This document shows, piece by piece, positions 40,469 to 40,840 of a DNA stretch of 40,840 nucleotides. The stretch lies in assembly GCA_015680685.1 (NCBI GenBank), contig MNCI01028786.1, positions 98,230 to 139,069 of the forward strand, written 5' to 3'. The translations under genes were made by a program, and so were the position numbers. Each line of letters starts with the position of its first letter. The stretch's first letter is position 1. This DNA comes from Gnetum montanum. Taxonomy: Eukaryota; Streptophyta; Gnetopsida; Gnetales; Gnetaceae. The notes below the pieces were generated by a model that ran no database searches, was not told the origin of the DNA, and saw only the letters and a program-made list of their open reading frames with translations.

Positions 40469-40840
40469 TTTTTTTTTTTTTTGAGAAAATGTTCGGGATT
40501 GTATTACTGAAAAATTATAGTACAAGAGTATACAAATCGAGGGTCATCAGAGATGGCCCGTAGAGAAAAAAGGAGGGGGGCGGGAACCCCATGCAAAACA
40601 CCGGCACCCCAATCGACAAACGTTCCCCCAGGGGGTGCTCCCTCAAAAACGAAAGGGGTGGGGGCACACCCCCATCAACAACAAGAAGGGAGGGGGGGCG
40701 AAAGAAGCAAAAAGAACCCATGTCTTTGGTGGGGAGGGGCCCTTAGGGGCAAGTCGGCAAATGACGGTAGGCGCAGTGTGGACGTTCAAGCTCATGGAGC
40801 AAGTCCAAGGTGTTGTGATGCTCCTCGGTGTCCATGAAGT
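40469..40840 (-). mobile_element. LINE copy L7 (3' end; rest beyond window)
   Basis: The 14-T run at 40469-40482 is the poly(A) of a minus-strand insertion. It is followed by TTGAGAAAATGTTCGGG, the family 3' end. The 3' UTR (40742-40483) is G/C-rich, like that of L1. The end of the J-module coding sequence reaches the window edge. A flanking target duplication cannot be tested because the other end is outside. Confidence 0.85.
40743..40840 (-). CDS. L7 ORF2 last codons (end of J-domain-like module, partial)
   Basis: The open frame FMDTEEHHNTLDLLHELE, then RPHCAYRHLPTCP and TAA at 40745-40743 corresponds residue by residue to the L1 end (FIDTEDHRNTLDLLHELE ... RRLSTHP and stop). It fixes the natural C terminus of ORF2 and shows that the J module is terminal. 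No break is visible in this part, so whether L7 is intact depends on sequence beyond the window. Confidence 0.75.
   Translation of the reverse strand, partial: FMDTEEHHNTLDLLHELERPHCAYRHLPTCP

Noticed and set aside
30808-40840. Further MutS2 exons (the 'INARA' segment and beyond)
   Set aside because: No matching codons with splice sites were found; the next exon is probably outside the window.
1-40840. CRISPR arrays, rRNA, bacterial operons
   Set aside because: No regularly spaced repeats, no rRNA words, and spliced plant-type gene structure.

Overview
The window looks like plant nuclear DNA from a large, repeat-rich genome. A gymnosperm is plausible but not proven. The one host gene is a MutS2-family gene on the + strand. 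It is cut into very short exons (51-168 bp) by introns of up to 11 kb, and the introns are full of decayed retroelements. Seven consecutive exons were found between 10838 and 30807. All have GT/AG borders and compatible phases and form one open frame. Both ends of the gene lie outside the recognised exons.

Most of the rest is one LINE family, called L1 to L7 here: L1 1-4896 (+), L2 4897-6165 (-), L3 6166-7060 (-), L4 11592-12070 (-), L5 22858-29385 (-), L6 32366-39983 (-) and L7 40469-40840 (-). ORF1 has a DUF4283-like domain and a zinc knuckle. ORF2 has an AP-type endonuclease, a YADD reverse transcriptase and a zf-RVT-type Cys/His tail. ORF1 and ORF2 overlap by ATGA in three copies. The most unusual feature is what follows the reverse transcriptase in ORF2: a conserved domain of about 150 residues (called X here, reminiscent of the 'putative plant transposon protein' domain), a Glu/Arg/Gln-rich coiled coil, and a C-terminal J-domain-like module with HPD, HPN or HLD at the key loop. 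Parts of this extension are seen in six copies. I know of no LINE described with a J domain.

Other elements: an RTE-type LINE (19670-21951, continuing at about 30076, with a further fragment at 31318) lies in intron 5 and beyond. A gag-only LTR retrotransposon (32723-37631, 5-bp target duplication CTTTC) is nested inside L6. L6 is an internally deleted LINE with a 15-bp target duplication. There are also LTR-like pieces near 9.7, 15.2 and 29.5-30.1 kb, a decayed plant-transposon-protein ORF at 16.5-17.7 kb, and a tRNA-derived SINE-like head near 31.95 kb.

Layout: 1-7060 is a GC-rich cluster of three LINE copies. 7061-10837 is AT-rich with no recognised gene. 10838-30807 is the MutS2 gene with elements in its introns. 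30808-40840 is probably the next intron, or 3' flank, filled by RTE, SINE, L6 with its nested LTR element, and L7. All element ORFs carry stops or frameshifts, so none looks autonomous. All homology statements are from reading and memory; no search was run.
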